Shown here: positions 1 to 9,092 of the stretch, one piece after another | Numbering within the stretch: the stretch's first letter is position 1 | Layout: each line of letters begins with the position of its first letter | DNA from: a virus | Strand: one strand, 5' to 3' | Virus record (IMG/VR): IMGVR_UViG_3300025781_000011 | Coordinates: 1-64,000 of that record | Length of the DNA stretch: 64,000 nucleotides | Program-made: the position numbers and the translations under genes | Notes under the pieces: model-generated | Databases searched by the model: none | Told to the model about the DNA's origin: nothing | The model's input: only the letters and a program-made list of their open reading frames with translations

Positions 1-453
1 GCTGTTTACATACTTGATCCTAAGTTTGGACCTGTCGGTAGCGACGGGTCACCTGGAACACCTGGAACAGCTATAACAGTTGTAAACGGTGGTACAACAC
101 TTGCATCAGCTGGCGCCGGTGCCGGCGGCGGCGGCGGCGGATTCAGAACACCGGGTGGACAAGGAACTCCTGACAGCGGAAGTAGGGCGCCCAGTGTAGG
201 TGGCGGCGGCGGCGGTGGCCCCGGTTCTGGCGGATCTATCGCCGGCAATGGCGGCCCGGGGGGTGGTGGTTCATCGGGTACAGCAAGTTATACACATCGA
301 TTTACAGCCAATGCTCCTAGTTTTGGTGATTCATTATCTGCTAGTGGTGGTGGTCACGGCACAGGTGGCCCCGCTGGTTCGGATGGAATTTATGGATCCG
401 GCACACCTGGCAGTGATGGTGTCGCTGGTTCTTTTTCTTACAGTTGGACTTAA
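1..453 (+). CDS. Glycine-rich tail fibre/adhesin C-terminus (5' partial)
   Basis: The reading frame is open from the first base and stops with TAA at 451-453, so only the last 150 codons are visible. The first part has collagen-like G-x-P steps (GSPGTPG). Long glycine runs follow (GGGGGG, VGGGGGGG, GGPGGGG). This composition resembles the polyglycine-rich receptor-binding adhesins and fibre tips of T4-type phages. The tail tube gene follows after 125 bases, which fits a tail gene cluster. No enzymatic motif is visible. The exact fibre class cannot be assigned from the fragment. Confidence 0.6.
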   Translation, partial: AVYILDPKFGPVGSDGSPGTPGTAITVVNGGTTLASAGAGAGGGGGGFRTPGGQGTPDSGSRAPSVGGGGGGGPGSGGSIAGNGGPGGGGSSGTASYTHRFTANAPSFGDSLSASGGGHGTGGPAGSDGIYGSGTPGSDGVAGSFSYSWT

Positions 454-546
454 CTCAATCATTTACTAGATATTGTAAGTTATTAATTTATATAAACTGT
501 AAATTTGCTATTTTAACTATCCACAGAATCTAATCAGACCAAGTTG

Positions 547-554
547 TATAAATA
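547..554 (+). promoter_or_regulatory. T4-type late promoter
   Basis: Exact TATAAATA, 24 bases before the tail tube ATG. T4 late promoters consist of this octamer, read by the phage sigma factor gp55. Confidence 0.8.
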
Positions 555-578
555 CAATGCATACATTTGGAGGATAAT

Positions 579-1175
579 ATGGCATTCCAACCTACACTTA
601 GTAAATTCGGTGTACCACTAGTACCGGGAACAAGTGGCGTTGGCATTCTAATGCCTAAACTGAAATACAGATTTAGGGTTAGCATGCAGAATTTTGGACC
701 AGCTGGAGCAGCATTAAGTCTAACAAGACAAGTTGAAAGCTGTGGACGTCCAACACTAAACCATGAAAATACAGCACTACATAGCTACAATAATATCATG
801 TATATTCCACAAAAACCAACTTGGAATAACATTGAAATTAAAGTACGCGACGATGTTACTAACAGTGTTAGTAGTTTAGTTGGCGCACAAGTTCAAAAGC
901 AAATGAACCACTTCGATCAAACCAGTGCCACTGCTGGTATTAACTTTAAGTTTACTACAGTTATTGAAGTACTAGACGGCGGAAATACAGGAGTATTAGA
1001 AAACTGGTATTTGGAAGGTTGCTACTTAGAAACAGTTGCATATGACGGTCAGGACTACACTAGTAGCGACCCGGTTGCTATCACATTAACTGTTCGTTAT
1101 GACAATGCAACACAGGACAATACAATTATGCCACAGGTTCAACCAATTACTGGTTTTGGTCCGTTCGCCGGCTAA
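579..1175 (+). CDS. 19: Tail tube protein (gp19-like)
   Basis: The 198-aa protein matches the T4 gp19 family in length and in the start of the chain (KFGVPLVPG...GVGILMPKLKYRFRV). It carries the family's mid-protein RDDVTNS...QVQKQMNHF segment and a C-terminal aromatic beta region (ENWYLEGCYLE). Copies stack as hexameric rings to form the inner tail tube. The ATG at 579 is preferred over an upstream in-frame TTG because GGAG at 569-572 sits at the right distance. A late promoter lies at 547 and an intrinsic terminator at 1196, so it can form a single-gene late unit suited to a high-copy protein. Confidence 0.88.
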   Translation: MAFQPTLSKFGVPLVPGTSGVGILMPKLKYRFRVSMQNFGPAGAALSLTRQVESCGRPTLNHENTALHSYNNIMYIPQKPTWNNIEIKVRDDVTNSVSSLVGAQVQKQMNHFDQTSATAGINFKFTTVIEVLDGGNTGVLENWYLEGCYLETVAYDGQDYTSSDPVAITLTVRYDNATQDNTIMPQVQPITGFGPFAG

Positions 1176-1195
1176 TAGCGTAATATAATGAATAC

Positions 1196-1229
1196 AATAA
1201 GGCTACTGCAAAAAGTAGCCTTATTTTTT
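1196..1229 (+). terminator. Intrinsic terminator after tail tube gene
   Basis: An 11-bp perfect stem (AATAAGGCTAC / GTAGCCTTATT) with an 8-base loop runs directly into a T tract. Confidence 0.9.
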
Positions 1230-1243
1230 GACTAAATATCAGT

Positions 1244-2332
1244 ATGCAATACGTACGTCAAAAACCATTAGCATCCACATTCTTTAAAGCAAGAGGCGGA
1301 CCTGCAACTGTATTTGGAGCCATTCCCAGATACAAATACATGTTCTATGCTAATTTTGTAGCTAGTCAGGCAGCATTGAATAGATATCCAGATTATTATA
1401 GATTGGGTAGTTGGGAAACGGGGGTTAGTTTTAAAATACATACGGTTGATAAACCACAAATTGAGCTGAATGTACAAGAATTAAACCAGTACAATAGAAA
1501 AAGATACGCATATACAAAAATAAATTATCACCCATTTACTATTCGACTTTACGACACAGTTGATAACATACCATTAGAAATGTGGCGAAGATATTTTACA
1601 TTCTATTTTGGGGATAGTAGAACAAAAGGTACCAGTGCCACTGGTGCAACAACTGTTTATAATCAAATGGTTACAGATCCAAACTTTGCATACGATACAG
1701 GCTGGGGATTAAATCCTAGAGATGAACACTATAACTTTTTTGATAGAGTTGAAGTTTATGCTATATATGGCGGATACTATACTCAGATAAATTATATCAA
1801 CCCAAAAATTACCAGAGTTGATTGGCAACAATATGATTCTAGTTCAAGTGAAATGGCTGATTTACAAATGACATTATCATATGAAGCTATTGAATATCTA
1901 CCAAGTACCCCAATTACGGCAATACAACTAGCTCAGTTTGGATTTGATATTGAGGCAGCTACAGAAGTACCGGGTGTTCCGGTTCCTAATCAGGACATTA
2001 CTAGCTCTATATATAGCACTTTAGGCGGTTTACAATCCACTTTATTACCAACAGATTTAGCGTCTAGTATTAATTCTGCTTTTCAGATCGCTAATACCAC
2101 ATTAAATTTGTTTAATAATTCTCCTCTGGGAATAATTTCCCCTACTGCTGGTAAAATTGTCGGGCAAACAACACAAGGTGTTCAAGCTGCAAATACACTA
2201 TTTGGTTTAACAACAAATCCATCTATTCCCAGTAACTATCTTGGTACAGGATATTCATTTATAAACTCTTATAATACCTCTGCTAGTTCAACCTTAAGTC
2301 CGTATGGATCATTTAACTTTGGAAGATTATAA
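1244..2332 (+). CDS. Tail-tube-associated baseplate protein (gp48/gp54-like)
   Basis: The 362-aa protein is rich in Tyr and Phe. Its N-terminal domain (about residues 25-225) contains GSWETGVSFKI, KPQIELNVQELNQYNRKR and EMWRRYFTFYFGDS, the kind of tube-like domain seen in baseplate tube-initiator proteins of T4-type phages. The C-terminus is low-complexity Ser/Asn/Thr. The length matches T4 gp48 (364 aa). No Shine-Dalgarno sequence precedes the ATG. A late-promoter-like CTAAATAT lies only four bases upstream. The next gene's ATG overlaps this stop (TAATG). The tail role is fairly safe; gp48 versus gp54 is unresolved. Confidence 0.5.
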   Translation: MQYVRQKPLASTFFKARGGPATVFGAIPRYKYMFYANFVASQAALNRYPDYYRLGSWETGVSFKIHTVDKPQIELNVQELNQYNRKRYAYTKINYHPFTIRLYDTVDNIPLEMWRRYFTFYFGDSRTKGTSATGATTVYNQMVTDPNFAYDTGWGLNPRDEHYNFFDRVEVYAIYGGYYTQINYINPKITRVDWQQYDSSSSEMADLQMTLSYEAIEYLPSTPITAIQLAQFGFDIEAATEVPGVPVPNQDITSSIYSTLGGLQSTLLPTDLASSINSAFQIANTTLNLFNNSPLGIISPTAGKIVGQTTQGVQAANTLFGLTTNPSIPSNYLGTGYSFINSYNTSASSTLSPYGSFNFGRL

Positions 2333-2817
2333 TGGCATCAAACGATATTGTAATTAATAATATTAAAAAACAATTAGCTCTCAATGCAGGACAATTAAAT
2401 ATTTCCAGCACAAATGGTTCATATAGTTTTGTTGACACTACAAATAATACAACTCTTCCGGGTAGTGCTAATGCAAGTAATTATGTACTTTCTAATGTTC
2501 CATCAACTTATCAATCAGGACTTAAAGCAGAAGTATACAACTATGCAAAAGGTGTATTCGGTGGACAAACAGTACCACCCGAGTTAGTAGAGAGTCTTAG
2601 TAGTTTAGCTACTTATTATGTCAGTCAAACAGGTGTAAGTGTACAATCATTATTTAAAAATGGTCAGTTACAATCAAATTTTCTTGCAACTATAAACACA
2701 TTCTTAAATGATAGCGTACAGTTCGGTTATCAAAGCCTTAATACTACACAACCATGGGTTAACAATCCCACACTACACGGAAATATAGCCGCTGCATTAC
2801 AATCATCTTTAAAGTGA
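2332..2817 (+). CDS. Conserved virion-associated protein, unknown
   Basis: A 161-aa protein of unknown function, translationally coupled to the upstream baseplate-like gene through a TAATG overlap. It is Ser/Asn/Thr-rich with no predicted membrane segment, and its middle is probably helical (KAEVYNYAKGVFGG...ELVESLSSLATYYV). It lies between tail and head-completion genes in one transcription unit, so a tail or neck assembly role is the best guess. No catalytic motif was recognised. Confidence 0.6.
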   Translation: MASNDIVINNIKKQLALNAGQLNISSTNGSYSFVDTTNNTTLPGSANASNYVLSNVPSTYQSGLKAEVYNYAKGVFGGQTVPPELVESLSSLATYYVSQTGVSVQSLFKNGQLQSNFLATINTFLNDSVQFGYQSLNTTQPWVNNPTLHGNIAAALQSSLK

Positions 2818-2826
2818 AAATTAACA

Positions 2827-3273
2827 ATGAATCAAAAAACAACAAAATATAGCCAGGGAACATTTGTACCAAAAAATCCAAATAAACTTATTGGAAATGC
2901 TTCTCCAACCTGGAGAAGTTCATGGGAACTTGCGATGATGACCTTTCTTGATAACCATCCTAGTGTTATACAGTGGGCTAGTGAAAGTATCAAAATACCC
3001 TATGTAAATCCACTATCTGGTAAAAGAAGTCAATATGTACCCGACTTTTTAGTGCTATATAAAGATAAGAACGGTAAACAACATGCCGAACTTGTAGAAG
3101 TAAAACCCAAAAAAGAAGCACTTGCTGAAAATGCAAAGAGTAAAAGAGATAAAGCATTTTTAATAGTTAATACGGCTAAATGGGCAGCCGCTATGACTTG
3201 GTGTAAGAAAAACGGGGTAACTTTTAGGCTCATTACTGAAGATTCTTTATTTTATCAAAAAGGTAAAAAATGA
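2827..3273 (+). CDS. 4: Head completion nuclease (gp4-like)
   Basis: The 148-aa protein has the PD-(D/E)XK nuclease core of the T4 gp4 family and of the TnsA N-terminal domain. The core is an upstream Glu in SSWELAMM (about 34), Pro-Asp in YVPDFLVLY (72-73) and Glu-x-Lys in LVEVKPKK (91-93). In T4 the protein is needed to complete the DNA-filled head before tail joining. The stop overlaps the start of the gp16-like gene (ATGA at 3270), as expected for a coupled head/packaging operon. Confidence 0.85.
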   Translation: MNQKTTKYSQGTFVPKNPNKLIGNASPTWRSSWELAMMTFLDNHPSVIQWASESIKIPYVNPLSGKRSQYVPDFLVLYKDKNGKQHAELVEVKPKKEALAENAKSKRDKAFLIVNTAKWAAAMTWCKKNGVTFRLITEDSLFYQKGKK

Positions 3274-3773
3274 GTAAGAGATTCAAACAGTTAGAGGATA
3301 CATTTAATTTAGACAGTGTTGCAAGCGATAATGACACTGATGATGATTCTAACATAGAAACTGAAGTTGAAGAAACTCCTAGCCCAGAAGATTTAATGTC
3401 TGCACTTACGCAAGCTAAAGACTTAGAAAAACAATTTAGCAAGATGAATCATTATGATACTCATGATAAGGAAATGGATGACCTTGCAGAACTAGCAATA
3501 GATGCACATAAAACACTGCAGGACCTTGGTATGAATGTTGAGATACGTCATGCCGGTGAAATCTTCAGCAGCAGTAGTCAAATGCTTAAAATAGCAGTAG
3601 ATGCCAAGAACAGCAAGGTAGATAAGAAGTTACGATTATTAAAGCTACAGTTAGATAAGTTAAAGATAGACAAGCAATATCGTGACAGTGATGCTGTAGA
3701 AGGAACTGCTGTAAAATTGGATCGTAATGAGCTGCTTAAACAGCTTAAAGGTATTGACCAAGACGACAAGTGA
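3270..3773 (+). CDS. 16: Terminase small subunit (gp16-like)
   Basis: This 167-aa, highly charged and mostly helical protein has an acidic N-terminal tail (DNDTDDDSN), a central helical region (YDTHDKEMDDLAELAIDAHKTLQDLG) and a C-terminal coiled-coil stretch (SKVDKKLRLLKLQLDKLKID). That layout fits T4-type small terminases, which form rings and regulate gp17. It overlaps the gp4 gene by four bases. Three genes separate it from gp17; T4 places gp16 and gp17 directly together, so the intervening genes are an insertion relative to T4. Confidence 0.75.
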   Translation: MSKRFKQLEDTFNLDSVASDNDTDDDSNIETEVEETPSPEDLMSALTQAKDLEKQFSKMNHYDTHDKEMDDLAELAIDAHKTLQDLGMNVEIRHAGEIFSSSSQMLKIAVDAKNSKVDKKLRLLKLQLDKLKIDKQYRDSDAVEGTAVKLDRNELLKQLKGIDQDDK

Positions 3774-3805
3774 TAACAGTTGTTGGTAATTCTCATTGGT
3801 ATTGA

Positions 3806-3813
3806 CATAAATA
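3806..3813 (+). promoter_or_regulatory. Late promoter variant
   Basis: CATAAATA, 7 of 8 bases of the T4 late octamer, lies 24 bases upstream of the ATG at 3838. GGAG at 3825-3828 is the ribosome site. Confidence 0.55.
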
Positions 3814-3837
3814 ACAAAGCATTCGGAGTCTAAATCC

Positions 3838-4644
3838 ATGAAGAGTTTTATACAATATCTAGAAGAGTCTGTTAAAGAAAATGTCTATGCTATAAAGTTT
3901 GCTATGCAGCCAACTGACGATCAGTTTGACACAGTTGAATCATTCTTAAAGAAACATGATTTGATCAGCATCAGCAAACCAGAACATGTTGAACATGACA
4001 AGATGGACTTTTATGATATACCTAATAAGAATATTTGGCAGATTAGAGCAGTTACTGGTATGCCACTTAGCCCATACATTATAATGCAGCAATTAAAAGC
4101 TGTGCTTAACATACCAGAAGATTATATAGTTGTCAGAGGTGCTAACGAACCCGTAGAACTAGAATCAAATGACACTGCATTTGAACATGATATGGATGAT
4201 ATGGCTGCTGATAAGTCATTGATGCCTGCTGCTAGATTAAGCACAGACAGATTTTATAATGATGCAGAAGAACCAATTCTAACTGACGTATTTGGTAATG
4301 ACTACAATAAGAAATTGTTAGATTACCTAAGATCAGTTGCTGATGATAGACAAACAGATCATTACGAAGCACCTGCTCCATTATTCAGTTGGATTGACAT
4401 GGACAAGGTCATGGATGAACAAGCAGTTGAATCACATGACTTCAATGAAAGATTTGATACACCTAAGCCTGTTAACAAAGGCGCAGGTAAAGATGTACCA
4501 CCAGTTGATCCCATAAACCTAGGACATCATGGTAATTTTGATGATGGTGCAGCACAGAAAATTAAATTAATGAAAGACAGTAAAGGCAAGCGTGAGTCAG
4601 TCTCGGCTCCAAGAGCTAGTCTAAAAGCCGAGAAAGTGAGGTAA
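3838..4644 (+). CDS. Putative internal head protein with capsid-targeting N-terminus
   Basis: The 268-aa acidic protein has unknown fold. It begins MKSFIQYLEESV, which parallels the T4 capsid-targeting sequence MKTYQEFIAEA. L-E-E followed by S at residues 8-11 fits the (I/L)xE|(A/G/S) rule of T4-type prohead proteases. The remainder is mixed charge with a low-complexity acidic middle and a basic C-terminus (KGKRESVSAPRASLKAEKVR) that could contact DNA. It has its own late promoter and sits between the two terminase genes. The role as a packaged internal protein is inferred; the N-terminal pattern is visible. Confidence 0.5.
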   Translation: MKSFIQYLEESVKENVYAIKFAMQPTDDQFDTVESFLKKHDLISISKPEHVEHDKMDFYDIPNKNIWQIRAVTGMPLSPYIIMQQLKAVLNIPEDYIVVRGANEPVELESNDTAFEHDMDDMAADKSLMPAARLSTDRFYNDAEEPILTDVFGNDYNKKLLDYLRSVADDRQTDHYEAPAPLFSWIDMDKVMDEQAVESHDFNERFDTPKPVNKGAGKDVPPVDPINLGHHGNFDDGAAQKIKLMKDSKGKRESVSAPRASLKAEKVR

Positions 4645-4648
4645 TACC

Positions 4649-5842
4649 ATGGAAAATAAAGATCTAATAAGAAAGTCACTTGATATTATCAACGAGTCTA
4701 TGCTAGAAGATGGTAAAGAATGGAAGCGTACAAAAGCTCAACAAGATTTTGATCATGACCTAGACGGTGTTCCGCATGATCCAGAACATGATGACGAGGA
4801 TCCAGATGCTGACCTAAAGCATAAAGAACGCAAGTACGACAGCGACGAAGAAGAAGATTTCGATGAGTCTGTTGAGGACGGTGACGAAGACGATGACGAT
4901 TTAGAAGCTAGCGGATTTCCAAAAGATCCAAAGTACTATGACGAAAAAGGTCGTTATAAGTGGATGGAACCAGAAGATTTAGATCGTGATGAGGAAGAAG
5001 ATCGCGAACACGACGACGAAGAGGATTTAGAAGAGGACGATGTCAAGGAAGATGCACCAAAAGCAAAATCTGCACCAAAAGCTGATTCCGCTGGTACCAG
5101 TTTCCCAGGCATGGGTGAAGGTATTTACGAAGGCGACGAACTTGATGAAGGTATAAACATCACACTCGACGGTCCGGAAGCTGACGAGTTTGTTGCTAGA
5201 TTAATGCAACTATCTGGTCAACCTGCTCCTGTTATGCCACATGATGCTCCAATTCAAGCAGTACCTGTGGATGTAGCTCCAGTTGCACCTGATATGGATG
5301 GTGCACCTGCTCCTGACATGGACGGACCGGTTGCACAAGCAGTTGATCAACCAGAAGTTGATGCTGACCACTTTGTAGCAGACGACAGCGGAACATGTGA
5401 AGTATGTCATATGCCAGAATCAATGTGCGAATGCCCAATGACTACACAAACATCGGGTCCATTATTAGGACATGACGGTGTTACGATGGAAGAACATGCT
5501 GAATATGATCACGGACACTGTGAAGTCGACGATGAGGGTAAAGAAGTAGATCCAGAAACTTACATGTATAAGATACCTACCCCTGCACAGAAAATGGTCA
5601 AGGGCATGATGGGCGACAATCCAATGGTTGAAGAATCAATGGAACGTTACAATAGAATCGTAAATGATTATGTAAAATTCCTAGGCGAAAGCGACATACC
5701 AAATGAAGATGGTGTAGCAAGTCCGTTAACAGCGGCTGATCGTCAAGAATTTGATAAGGATCCGCATGCAGGCCAAGAACCAAAAACAGACGGCAGCATG
5801 AGTCCAATGAGTCAAATTGATAGACAGGATGTAATGAAATAA
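4649..5842 (+). CDS. Very acidic head-associated protein
   Basis: This 397-aa protein is dominated by Asp/Glu between residues 20 and 135 and about 160-250. It contains APDMDG repeats and a four-cysteine cluster (CEVCHMPESMCECP, near 250) that could bind a metal. The start (MENKDLIRKSLDIINESM) contains I-N-E before S, a possible prohead-protease site. Other candidates are L-D-E|G and L-G-E|S further in. The acidic composition suits a scaffold or internal head component, and the gene lies inside the packaging cluster. No homologue with known function was recognised. Confidence 0.5.
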   Translation: MENKDLIRKSLDIINESMLEDGKEWKRTKAQQDFDHDLDGVPHDPEHDDEDPDADLKHKERKYDSDEEEDFDESVEDGDEDDDDLEASGFPKDPKYYDEKGRYKWMEPEDLDRDEEEDREHDDEEDLEEDDVKEDAPKAKSAPKADSAGTSFPGMGEGIYEGDELDEGINITLDGPEADEFVARLMQLSGQPAPVMPHDAPIQAVPVDVAPVAPDMDGAPAPDMDGPVAQAVDQPEVDADHFVADDSGTCEVCHMPESMCECPMTTQTSGPLLGHDGVTMEEHAEYDHGHCEVDDEGKEVDPETYMYKIPTPAQKMVKGMMGDNPMVEESMERYNRIVNDYVKFLGESDIPNEDGVASPLTAADRQEFDKDPHAGQEPKTDGSMSPMSQIDRQDVMK

Positions 5843-6087
5843 TGATCATACGCCATAAACAATTGGTAACTATTGATATATTTTATTTTAGAACTGATTA
5901 TACATCAATAGTACAAGAATTTGTTTGGCAGACAGAAGATGTAGTTCCTGAACTATATCGTACACATAAATTTTTGAACTACTGGCATCAGAATATAGAT
6001 GCCATAGTTCAAGAAGTGATTTTAAGTGTAAATGATAGGAAATACGGATCATATCGATCAGTTGACCATTTTCTACAGCTAAATTAA
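5842..6087 (+). CDS. Conserved small protein upstream of gp17
   Basis: The 81-aa protein contains a pattern I associate with marine T4-type phages at this position: TIDIFYFRTDY, then QEFVWQTEDVVPELYRTHKFLNYWHQNIDAIVQE. Function is unknown. Its ATG overlaps the preceding stop (TAATGA) and gp17 begins four bases after its stop, so the three genes are translationally coupled and a packaging-related role is plausible. Confidence 0.65.
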   Translation: MIIRHKQLVTIDIFYFRTDYTSIVQEFVWQTEDVVPELYRTHKFLNYWHQNIDAIVQEVILSVNDRKYGSYRSVDHFLQLN

Positions 6088-6090
6088 TAT

Positions 6091-7686
6091 ATGAGCAAGT
6101 CTGATATTGATTTCACGTTAGTTAAACCAGCTAACCAAAAGACCACATACACACCTCATCAAATACGAGAAATAAAAAAGTGTATGAGCGATCCACTATA
6201 CTTCATGCAACAATACATGTGGATACAACATCCTACTCAAGGTAAAATACCATTCGAAGCATATCAATATCAAAAGAACCTAATAGAATGCTATTGGAAA
6301 TACAAGGAAGTTATAGCACTACTTCCTCGTCAAAGTGGAAAGACTACGACTGCGGCAGGTTACTTATTATGGTATACTATGTTTAATGACGACGTAACAG
6401 TGTTGATTGCTGCTAACAAATTCCGTGCTGCTACAGAAATTATGGATCGTATCAAGTTCGCATATGAAGAATTGCCCAACTGGTTACGTGCAGGCTCTGC
6501 AACATATAATGTGCAGGACATTAAGTTTGACAATGGGTCGAGAATCAAAGCCACAACTACTACACCAGATTCTGGACGTGGTATGTCTATTTCACTATTA
6601 TACTTGGACGAGTTTGCGTTCGTTAAGCCTCGTATTGCAGAAGAATTTTGGACTGCTATGAGTCCCACACTTGCAACAGGTGGTAAATGTATTATTACAT
6701 CTACCCCTAATAGTGATGAAGATAAGTTTGCTGAAATTTGGGTTGGTGCTAACAAGACAATAGATGATTGGGGCAATGATATACCAAATGGATTGGGTAT
6801 AAACGGATTTAAAGCATTTACATCACACTATTCGGATGTTCCTGGTAGAGATGAAGAATGGGCTACAAGAGAACGTAATAAGATAGGGGCAGATAAGTTC
6901 GACCGAGAGTACGGGTGTCAATTCTTAACTGCTGATGAAACACTTATTAATGCTGTAACATTGTTAAAGCTACAGGGTGTTGACCCCATATATAAAACCA
7001 ACGAAATACGTTGGTATGATCAACTAAAACCCAATATGACTTATCTAGTGGCATTAGATCCCAGTGCAGGTGTAGGTAAGGATCCTGCTGCTATTGAAGT
7101 GTTTAGTTTACCAGAAATGAAACAAGTAGCAGAGTGGACACACAATAGAACCAGTATACCTAATCAAGTAAAGACTGTGCAGAACATTGTGAATTTTATC
7201 TACAGTGAATTAAAAAAGATGCCCGAGCACCGAGGCGATCCGGACATATACTTTACACTTGAAAATAACAGTTGGGGCGAGGCTGCATTATTAACCATAA
7301 CAGAAATAGGCGAAGAACGCTTCAATGGTACAATGTTACATGAACAACGTGTTAGAGGACAAGGTCGTCCGCGACGCGGTCTTAATACCAATACACGATC
7401 CAAAGCACAAGCCTGCACCAAGTTAAAAAGCCTAATTGAAGCAGAAAAAATGAAAATATTCAGTAGACCACTAGTACGACAACTTAAATTCTTTGTGAGT
7501 AAAGGTGAAGGCTTTGCTGCTAAACCTGGTGAGAATGACGATTGTGTAATGGCTACTATGCTCTGTGTGAGAATGATGCAAATGGTTCAAAATTGGGATG
7601 ACAGAGTCGGTGACCTACTGCGAGACGATTTTGGTGACGATTATGATCACGAAGAACCAATGCCAATGAGCGTGATCATCAACTAA
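6091..7686 (+). CDS. 17: Terminase large subunit (gp17-like)
   Basis: The 531-aa packaging motor and nuclease contains Walker A LPRQSGKT (78-85) and Walker B LLYLDEF (169-175). The ATPase-coupling motif is IITSTP (201-206). The C-terminal RNase H-like nuclease domain opens with VALDPSAG (Asp 323), and a late acidic residue is in GENDDCVMA. In T4-type phages it hydrolyses ATP to pump DNA into the prohead and cuts the concatemer at headful. Length is slightly below T4 gp17 (610 aa). No intein or intron interrupts it. Confidence 0.96.
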   Translation: MSKSDIDFTLVKPANQKTTYTPHQIREIKKCMSDPLYFMQQYMWIQHPTQGKIPFEAYQYQKNLIECYWKYKEVIALLPRQSGKTTTAAGYLLWYTMFNDDVTVLIAANKFRAATEIMDRIKFAYEELPNWLRAGSATYNVQDIKFDNGSRIKATTTTPDSGRGMSISLLYLDEFAFVKPRIAEEFWTAMSPTLATGGKCIITSTPNSDEDKFAEIWVGANKTIDDWGNDIPNGLGINGFKAFTSHYSDVPGRDEEWATRERNKIGADKFDREYGCQFLTADETLINAVTLLKLQGVDPIYKTNEIRWYDQLKPNMTYLVALDPSAGVGKDPAAIEVFSLPEMKQVAEWTHNRTSIPNQVKTVQNIVNFIYSELKKMPEHRGDPDIYFTLENNSWGEAALLTITEIGEERFNGTMLHEQRVRGQGRPRRGLNTNTRSKAQACTKLKSLIEAEKMKIFSRPLVRQLKFFVSKGEGFAAKPGENDDCVMATMLCVRMMQMVQNWDDRVGDLLRDDFGDDYDHEEPMPMSVIIN

Positions 7687-7716
7687 ATATTACTTGCAAA
7701 CATTTGGAGTAACATA

Positions 7717-8973
7717 ATGAATTTTAATTGGTCAATCATTGGTGACAAAATTTTTGGAATCTTAAAGGGTTCTGGATTTACACTTCAAATGTTTGATAAG
7801 ACTGGCACCAAGACACTTGATCCACATGAAGCTACACGATTTTTTGCTACTATAGCAAGCAACGATCCAGAATTAGAAAAGTATAGTATTTTAATTGGTG
7901 TACATGATGAAAATCATAATAGTCACGTTGATATTAAAACACCTAACCTGGATAATAATGAGGATTTTGATTTCATACACAAATTAAAAAATAGTATTCA
8001 ACGAAATGTAGGCGATCGAGAAGGTTTAAGTGTTAATTGGTTTAAATTTGATCATGCAATTACACCAAAAGATGAAGTTGTTAACAACATTGTAGAAAGC
8101 AAAGATATCAGCAAACCATTTGGATCGACCAAAAGCAGCTATCAACGAGTTGGCAATAGTAAAATAATCATACGTCATACAGATGCTATCAACGAAGAAA
8201 AAAAAGGTAGCCGCTGGAGACATGTACGAGCAATATTTGTTGAAAATGCACTAGGCGAAAGATTAATGTATCCACATATGCATATCGCTGGTGCTAGAGC
8301 AATGGCCAGACACTTTTCAAATAATGGTGTGATGCACGATCAAATCGGTGAAGCTATTCAACAATTAAGTAGCGATTATATGGATCTCAAACGATCAGCT
8401 AAAATGATTCGTGCAACAGGCGATGAATCAAAAACCACAGCACTTAGAGAATCTCTACATAAAATCAATAAAGATGTTAAGAAACTAAGCGGATCAAGAG
8501 GATACGTTTTGGCTTCGGGCGGCTTAAAAGAACAAAATATCAATGAAGATTCTAATGTTATCAATAAGATATATGAAGAACTATTAGAGAAGTGCATGTG
8601 CGAACGTGATAGCAATGATGCTGCAACTTTATTGGTTGCTGCCAAGTATCTATCAACTGCTAATCTAGTAGAAGCACCCACTGTTAATTTTACAAGTAGA
8701 CCAGATCTAACCAGCGAGTGTTCAAACTATCCTGATCAAAAGGATAGAATGGCTTGGCAAATTGAACAGTTAGCTGAGTGTGTTGATGATGACATGCTGA
8801 GATCAAAGCTGACCTCTGCTGCAGGTACACTGAGAACACATGGTGTAATGGATCCAGACGATGTTGAATTGGTTAAGATGGTGTTCAAAGCATCCAAGGG
8901 GATCAAGCATGAGCCTGAGGTACCGGTTGTTGATCCTGGGTTGGACCGTATCAAAACTTTGAGCGGGATCTAA
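7717..8973 (+). CDS. Conserved phage protein, unknown
   Basis: The 418-aa protein follows gp17 with a good ribosome site (TGGAG) and a CTAAATATT element at 7684. It has a globular N-terminal half (residues 1-200, including KGSRWRHVRAIFVENALGERLMYPHMHIAGARAMARHF). Its C-terminal half is helical and Asp/Glu-rich, with a possible cysteine pair (EKCMCERDSN). The GERLMYP...ARAMARHF stretch is probably the conserved core. It is followed by the gp32 late promoter, so it ends the packaging operon. No function can be assigned. Confidence 0.6.
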   Translation: MNFNWSIIGDKIFGILKGSGFTLQMFDKTGTKTLDPHEATRFFATIASNDPELEKYSILIGVHDENHNSHVDIKTPNLDNNEDFDFIHKLKNSIQRNVGDREGLSVNWFKFDHAITPKDEVVNNIVESKDISKPFGSTKSSYQRVGNSKIIIRHTDAINEEKKGSRWRHVRAIFVENALGERLMYPHMHIAGARAMARHFSNNGVMHDQIGEAIQQLSSDYMDLKRSAKMIRATGDESKTTALRESLHKINKDVKKLSGSRGYVLASGGLKEQNINEDSNVINKIYEELLEKCMCERDSNDAATLLVAAKYLSTANLVEAPTVNFTSRPDLTSECSNYPDQKDRMAWQIEQLAECVDDDMLRSKLTSAAGTLRTHGVMDPDDVELVKMVFKASKGIKHEPEVPVVDPGLDRIKTLSGI

Positions 8974-9013
8974 TTTCAAAATAAAACTTATTGCTACTTG
9001 ACCTCCGATCTAG

Positions 9014-9021
9014 TATAAATA
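9014..9021 (+). promoter_or_regulatory. T4-type late promoter upstream of gp32
   Basis: Exact TATAAATA, 72 bases ahead of the gp32 start. A stem-loop lies between it and the ribosome site. Confidence 0.75.
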
Positions 9022-9027
9022 TACTGT

Positions 9028-9059
9028 TACTGACAAGACAGAAAGATGACTTGTCAGTA
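9028..9059 (+). promoter_or_regulatory. gp32 leader stem-loop
   Basis: A perfect 10-bp stem TACTGACAAG / CTTGTCAGTA with a 12-base purine-rich loop sits in the untranslated leader of the gp32 gene. It lies 20 bases before the AAGGAGG ribosome site at 9080-9086. In T4, gp32 represses its own translation by binding a structured leader. This element is placed to play the same part, but that is inference. Confidence 0.5.
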
Positions 9060-9092
9060 TCTTTATCTCAATGAGGCACAAGGAGGTCCCAA

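Noticed and set aside
6-248. Proline-rich minus-strand reading frame
   Set aside because: It is the complement of glycine codons in the fibre gene on the plus strand and has no ribosome site.
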